DNA of 18,567 bases. Origin: Bacilli bacterium (GTDB lineage: Bacteria; Bacillota_I; Bacilli_A; ML615J-28; CAG-698). The notes beneath the pieces were generated by a model. That model ran no database searches. It saw nothing but the letters and a program-made list of their open reading frames with translations, and was not told where the DNA came from. The stretch covers positions 1 through 18,567 of the forward strand of contig JAEDHQ010000034.1 of assembly GCA_016296945.1 (NCBI GenBank), written 5' to 3'. Each line of letters begins with the position of its first letter. Within the stretch, counting starts at the first letter, position 1. A program made the translations under genes and the position numbers. Shown here one piece after another: positions 15,294 through 18,567 of the stretch.

Positions 15294-16672
15294 AAAAGTA
15301 TTTAATTTTATTTATTAGTTTATTTAGTTTATTATTAGTTGGATGTACAAGTGAAATTGAAGAAAAAAAGTATTTTATAGCATATGAATTAGATGGTGGT
15401 TCTGCTAATGAGTTAGTAACTGAATTTAGAGAAAATACGGAAGTTAGATTACCGATTCCAACAAAAGAAGGATATGAATTTATTGGATGGTATCAAGAAA
15501 ACGAAAAAATCGAAATCATTGAAAATAAAGATTATTCATTAACAGCAAAGTGGAAAGTATTGAAATATACGATAACTTATGAATTAAATGGCGGAACTTG
15601 CAATAATTTAGTTACAGAATTTACATATTTTGATGATGTTAGTTTACCAACACCTTCAAAAGAGGATAGTACATTCTTAGGATGGTATGAAGGTGATGAA
15701 AAGGTTGATGCAATTGCAAGAAAGAACTATACATTAGAAGCAAAATGGGAACTAATTCCCGAAAAGGAATATTATGTTCATGCTTTTTTCCAAGGTAAAA
15801 TTATATTCAGTGAAAAAGTAATAGAAAATACAAAACTAAAAGATCTTTCATTATTAGAAAAACTAAATAAGAAGTTTTCATATGAAATTGTGGAAATATA
15901 CACAGATAAAGATTTTGAAAATAGTGTTAATTTAAATAAAAAAGTAACTGAAGATATGTATTTATATCTAGAGTTAAAAGTAAAGCCTGTAAAAGAATTA
16001 GAAAAGGGAGTTAAAATCTCAATTTTAGGTGATAGTATTTCAACGTTTTACTCATCTTCATCAGAAGTAAACAGTTATTACTCTGAAAATGATACATATT
16101 ATTATCCTAAATACTGTAGTGTTATAAATACATATACTAAAACTTGGTGGTGGAAAACCATCGAAGCACTAAATGGAACGATTGGAATAAACAACTCATG
16201 GAGTGGAACTACTGTTTATAACTGGGGAAATGAAAATAACAGTGGAGCAATGAATATGAATCGGATTGAAACATTAGATGAAAATGGAACTCCCGATATT
16301 ATTATAGTATTTATGGGTACAAATGATTTAGCAAGTAAATTTGAAAAGAATGTTTTTAAGAATGCTTATGATAAAATGTTAAGTCGTATTGAAAAAACTT
16401 ATCCAGATGCATATATTTTCTGTTTTAAACTTGGATATAGCATTTATACTGGCTATGAAGATAATCGAGCAGATTATAATAGTGTGATTGAAGAATTAGC
16501 CAATAAGCATTGTGCGGGAATAATTGACCTTTCATATGTGCAAACAATTGAAACATATCAAGAAATGCTTGCTGACAGGTTACATCCAAATGAAGAAGGA
16601 ATGAATAGAATTAGTAATCGAGCAGTTAATACAATTACTTCATTCTATAAGAATGGAAATATTTTTAAGTAA
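15290..16672 (+). CDS. Surface lipoprotein with two InlB-type repeats and an SGNH/GDSL hydrolase domain
   Basis: A 460-residue exported protein. The signal segment ends in the lipobox LVGC (C19). Two Listeria-Bacteroides (InlB B-type) repeats follow at about 28-90 and 92-152, each with the pattern YELxGG...P.PxxxG/S...F.GWY...AKW. A spacer domain spans about 155-240. The C-terminal half is an SGNH hydrolase: GDS with nucleophile S249, a Gly-containing NNSWSGTT block, GTND at 343-346, and DRLHP with D429 and H432. Such enzymes remove acetyl or other acyl groups from glycans or lipids. The repeats suggest anchoring or adhesion at the cell surface. The gene overlaps glxK by 4 bases (ATGA); no terminator is visible after it. 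Confidence 0.9.
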   Translation: MKKYLILFISLFSLLLVGCTSEIEEKKYFIAYELDGGSANELVTEFRENTEVRLPIPTKEGYEFIGWYQENEKIEIIENKDYSLTAKWKVLKYTITYELNGGTCNNLVTEFTYFDDVSLPTPSKEDSTFLGWYEGDEKVDAIARKNYTLEAKWELIPEKEYYVHAFFQGKIIFSEKVIENTKLKDLSLLEKLNKKFSYEIVEIYTDKDFENSVNLNKKVTEDMYLYLELKVKPVKELEKGVKISILGDSISTFYSSSSEVNSYYSENDTYYYPKYCSVINTYTKTWWWKTIEALNGTIGINNSWSGTTVYNWGNENNSGAMNMNRIETLDENGTPDIIIVFMGTNDLASKFEKNVFKNAYDKMLSRIEKTYPDAYIFCFKLGYSIYTGYEDNRADYNSVIEELANKHCAGIIDLSYVQTIETYQEMLADRLHPNEEGMNRISNRAVNTITSFYKNGNIFK

Positions 16673-16677
16673 AATAA

Positions 16678-16706
16678 TTGAAATATTAGATATATTGTGA
16701 TATAAT
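16678..16706 (+). promoter_or_regulatory. Extended -10 sigma-A promoter for the double-SIS gene
   Basis: TTGAAA (16678-16683) and TATAAT (16701-16706) are 17 bp apart, with TGA immediately before the -10 box. The leader of about 50 nt shows no recognisable riboswitch or hairpin. Confidence 0.87.
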
Positions 16707-16765
16707 TACGAGGATATAAAAAATCAAAGTTTCGAAAATAAACTACTCATTAGGGAGGTACAATG

Positions 16766-18535
16766 ATGAACTACAAAGAAGCTTCAAGAGATTTTATTGA
16801 AAATGAAAAGCAATTTCATTTAGGCGTTATTCCTACAGAACAATCAAATCCACTTACGAGAAATTTAAGTGCTACAATAGCAAATGATACTGCTGCAGGC
16901 GTTGCAATGATTTTATCTGCTGATTGTAATATCGCAGGTGTTGCCGCAAAAGCATTTAAAACTAAGAATTTTTTAAGATTAGTTGCTGATATTAAACGTG
17001 TTATGTATGAAGATAAAAGAGTTGTTATTTCTTCAGTAGGTGCATCTGGACGTATGGCTATCCAATTAGATGCAGCATGGAGATATTTCTGGAGTCAATT
17101 AACACAAAAATTACCTGAAAAAGCTGAAAAATTCTTATATAATGCAAACCGTGTTGAAAGTTTTACAACAGGTGGTGACCGTGCATTAGTTAGATCAGTT
17201 GAAAACTTTGAAGACTATATGACATTTGGTGCACAACAAGTTAGAGATGCTAACATGGGTCCTGGCGATGTATTAATGGGCTTAGCTGAATGTGGTTTAA
17301 GTGCAAGTATTAATGGCTCAGTTTGTGAAGCTGATGAATTAGGATGTAATACTTATTATTTATTCTGTAATCCAAAAGAAATTTTATATGAACACCTAGA
17401 AAGATGTCGTAAAGTATTCAATCGTAAGAAAGTTATCCAAATACCTTTATTCGTTGGTAATATGGCTGTTTCTGGTTCAACTCGTATGCAAGTTACTACT
17501 GTTGAATTATTAGTAGCTGGTGCTGCTTTAGAAACTGCTGCTAAAGAATGGTGTGAAGAAAACTTAACTGCTGATGAATTAAAAGTTTGCGGATTAATCG
17601 CAATGGGATTCAAAGATTATGCTAATGAATTTAAGAAATTAAATAAACAATTATCAAGTGGTAAAGCATTAGCTGGTTTAGCACAAGCTGTTGAATTAGA
17701 AAAATCAATTTACGATCAAAAAGGTTTAGTTACATATTGTACTCATGACTATTTATTAGATATTTTAACAGATACTACTGAACGTCAACCTACATTTACA
17801 TTACCTCCATTCCGCAAATTTGCTGATGAAGATGCTGAATTAAGTTGGGCTTATATTAAAGATCCACTATATCCTAATGAAGTTGCATGGCAACATGTAT
17901 TCCGTCGTCCTATTAAAGGCTTAGATTGGACAAAAGAAGATTATGTGCGCTTAGAAGCTGCACAAGCAATTATTGATAATCCTCCACTAGTAGGAAGTGA
18001 TCAAGTTGCTTTATATAATATTGGTAATGAAGAAGATAAATCTCGTTATTCTCGTAAACCAAATTGCTTAATTTGCTTAGATATTAACGATAGTGCAACT
18101 CCAGAAGTTATGGCATGGTTTAAAGAAGAAGTTAAGAAGTTTGAAAAAGGTGTTTTAATCCGTATGGGTCAAATCGCTAAAGGTAAGAAATATGAAAATG
18201 AAATTCATATTCCAGTTAAATTAGTTAGAACTTCTAATGAATTAATGACACACTTAATGGTTAAGTTATCATTTAATGTATTATCTACAGCTACAATGGC
18301 TAAGATGGGACGTGTTTGGGGTAACTGGATGATCCAAGTATTACCAACAAACAAGAAATTAATTGACCGTTCTACAAGAATTATTCAAAATATTGCTGGT
18401 ATTTCTTACGAACAAGCTAATGAAGAATTCTTCAAATCTTACTTCGGAAGAGATCCTAAAGAAGAATATCGTGAAAGTTATGTTGTAGAAACATTAAAAC
18501 GTTTAGGATTTGATCCTAGCCAAGATGTTAAATAA
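16766..18535 (+). CDS. Double-SIS, MurQ/GKRP-like sugar-phosphate binding protein
   Basis: A 589-residue soluble protein that looks like two fused sugar-isomerase (SIS) domains. The first half follows MurQ: TEQSNPLTRNLS (24-35), ASGRM (93-97), GGDRALVRSVENFED (136-150), a SIS core LMGLAECGLSASING and GSTRM (237-241). The end follows the MurQ C-terminus: LSTATMAKMGRVWGN (506-520), TNKKLIDR and IAGISYEQA. The middle supplies a second SIS domain, the layout of vertebrate glucokinase regulatory protein, whose SGRMA and GGDR segments it shares. MurQ's catalytic Glu in DASE is Trp or Ala here (DAAW, 102-105); the second Glu survives as E149. A sugar-phosphate sensor is therefore likelier than an etherase. 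GGGAGG ends 7 nt before the ATG at 16766; an ATG at 16763 is too close. Codon use and promoter suggest high expression. Confidence 0.82.
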   Translation: MNYKEASRDFIENEKQFHLGVIPTEQSNPLTRNLSATIANDTAAGVAMILSADCNIAGVAAKAFKTKNFLRLVADIKRVMYEDKRVVISSVGASGRMAIQLDAAWRYFWSQLTQKLPEKAEKFLYNANRVESFTTGGDRALVRSVENFEDYMTFGAQQVRDANMGPGDVLMGLAECGLSASINGSVCEADELGCNTYYLFCNPKEILYEHLERCRKVFNRKKVIQIPLFVGNMAVSGSTRMQVTTVELLVAGAALETAAKEWCEENLTADELKVCGLIAMGFKDYANEFKKLNKQLSSGKALAGLAQAVELEKSIYDQKGLVTYCTHDYLLDILTDTTERQPTFTLPPFRKFADEDAELSWAYIKDPLYPNEVAWQHVFRRPIKGLDWTKEDYVRLEAAQAIIDNPPLVGSDQVALYNIGNEEDKSRYSRKPNCLICLDINDSATPEVMAWFKEEVKKFEKGVLIRMGQIAKGKKYENEIHIPVKLVRTSNELMTHLMVKLSFNVLSTATMAKMGRVWGNWMIQVLPTNKKLIDRSTRIIQNIAGISYEQANEEFFKSYFGRDPKEEYRESYVVETLKRLGFDPSQDVK

Positions 18536-18543
18536 AAATGAAG

Positions 18544-18567
18544 AGAAGCCGATGGGCTTCTTTTATT
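18544..18567 (+). terminator. Intrinsic terminator
   Basis: AGAAGCC (18544-18550) pairs with GGCTTCT (18555-18561) around a GATG loop, followed by T residues to the window end. It lies 8 bases after the stop of the double-SIS gene. Confidence 0.88.

Noticed and set aside
16766..18535. Annotating the double-SIS gene as MurNAc-6-phosphate etherase (murQ)
   Set aside because: The protein is about twice the length of MurQ, has a second SIS domain and lacks one of the two catalytic glutamates.
1..18567. UGA read as tryptophan (Mollicutes code), suggested by the low GC and lipoproteins
   Set aside because: Trp is encoded by TGG throughout, and TGA ends the glycerate kinase gene at 15291-15293.
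1..18567. CRISPR arrays, insertion sequences, tRNA or rRNA genes
   Set aside because: No regularly spaced repeats, transposase motifs, terminal inverted repeats, or cloverleaf/rRNA sequences were seen; the tRNA-related elements are the two T-box leaders.

Overview
The window is a compact, AT-rich (roughly 70% A+T by eye) bacterial segment with every gene on the + strand. Shine-Dalgarno sites are strong, spacers are short, and sigma-A type promoters (TTGnnn-17-TAtAAT) recur. Trp is always TGG and TGA serves as a stop (15291-15293), so this is the standard bacterial code. The DnaB/DnaI-type primosome genes next to thrS, T-box leaders, Cys-anchored lipoproteins and low GC point to a Bacillota lineage (Bacilli, Erysipelotrichia or a walled relative of the Mollicutes). 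I cannot name a genus.

Region 1 (1-5849). The 3' part of dnaB (helicase loading and membrane attachment) is followed 5 bp later by dnaI (helicase loader). A promoter directly after dnaI drives a T-box leader and then thrS, a CPBP-family membrane protease and a TPR protein. No terminator is visible between these last three, so the protease and TPR genes are probably also under threonyl-tRNA control.

Region 2 (5850-8074). Three small lipoprotein genes follow, each with its own promoter. The last two are tandem paralogues. The first two are closed by terminators; after the third no hairpin was found.

Region 3 (8075-11621). A consensus promoter and a second T-box leader (specifier ATC) control ileS, a long eukaryotic-like (type 2) isoleucyl-tRNA synthetase. 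The reading frame stays open upstream into the leader, but the true start is the ATG at 8375.

Region 4 (11622-16672). One promoter serves an apparently translationally coupled run: a Cu(I)-type P1B-ATPase with a CopZ-like domain fused at its C-terminus, a glycerate 2-kinase (1-base overlap), and a surface lipoprotein with two InlB-type repeats and an SGNH hydrolase domain (4-base overlap).

Region 5 (16673-18567). A strong extended -10 promoter drives a 589-residue double-SIS protein, closed by a terminator. It looks like a fused MurQ pair and resembles vertebrate glucokinase regulatory protein (GKRP/GCKR).

The two observations I would follow first are the in-frame internal ribosome binding site and ATG that could release a free CopZ-size chaperone from copA, and the bacterial GKRP-like protein that lacks one of the two MurQ catalytic glutamates.
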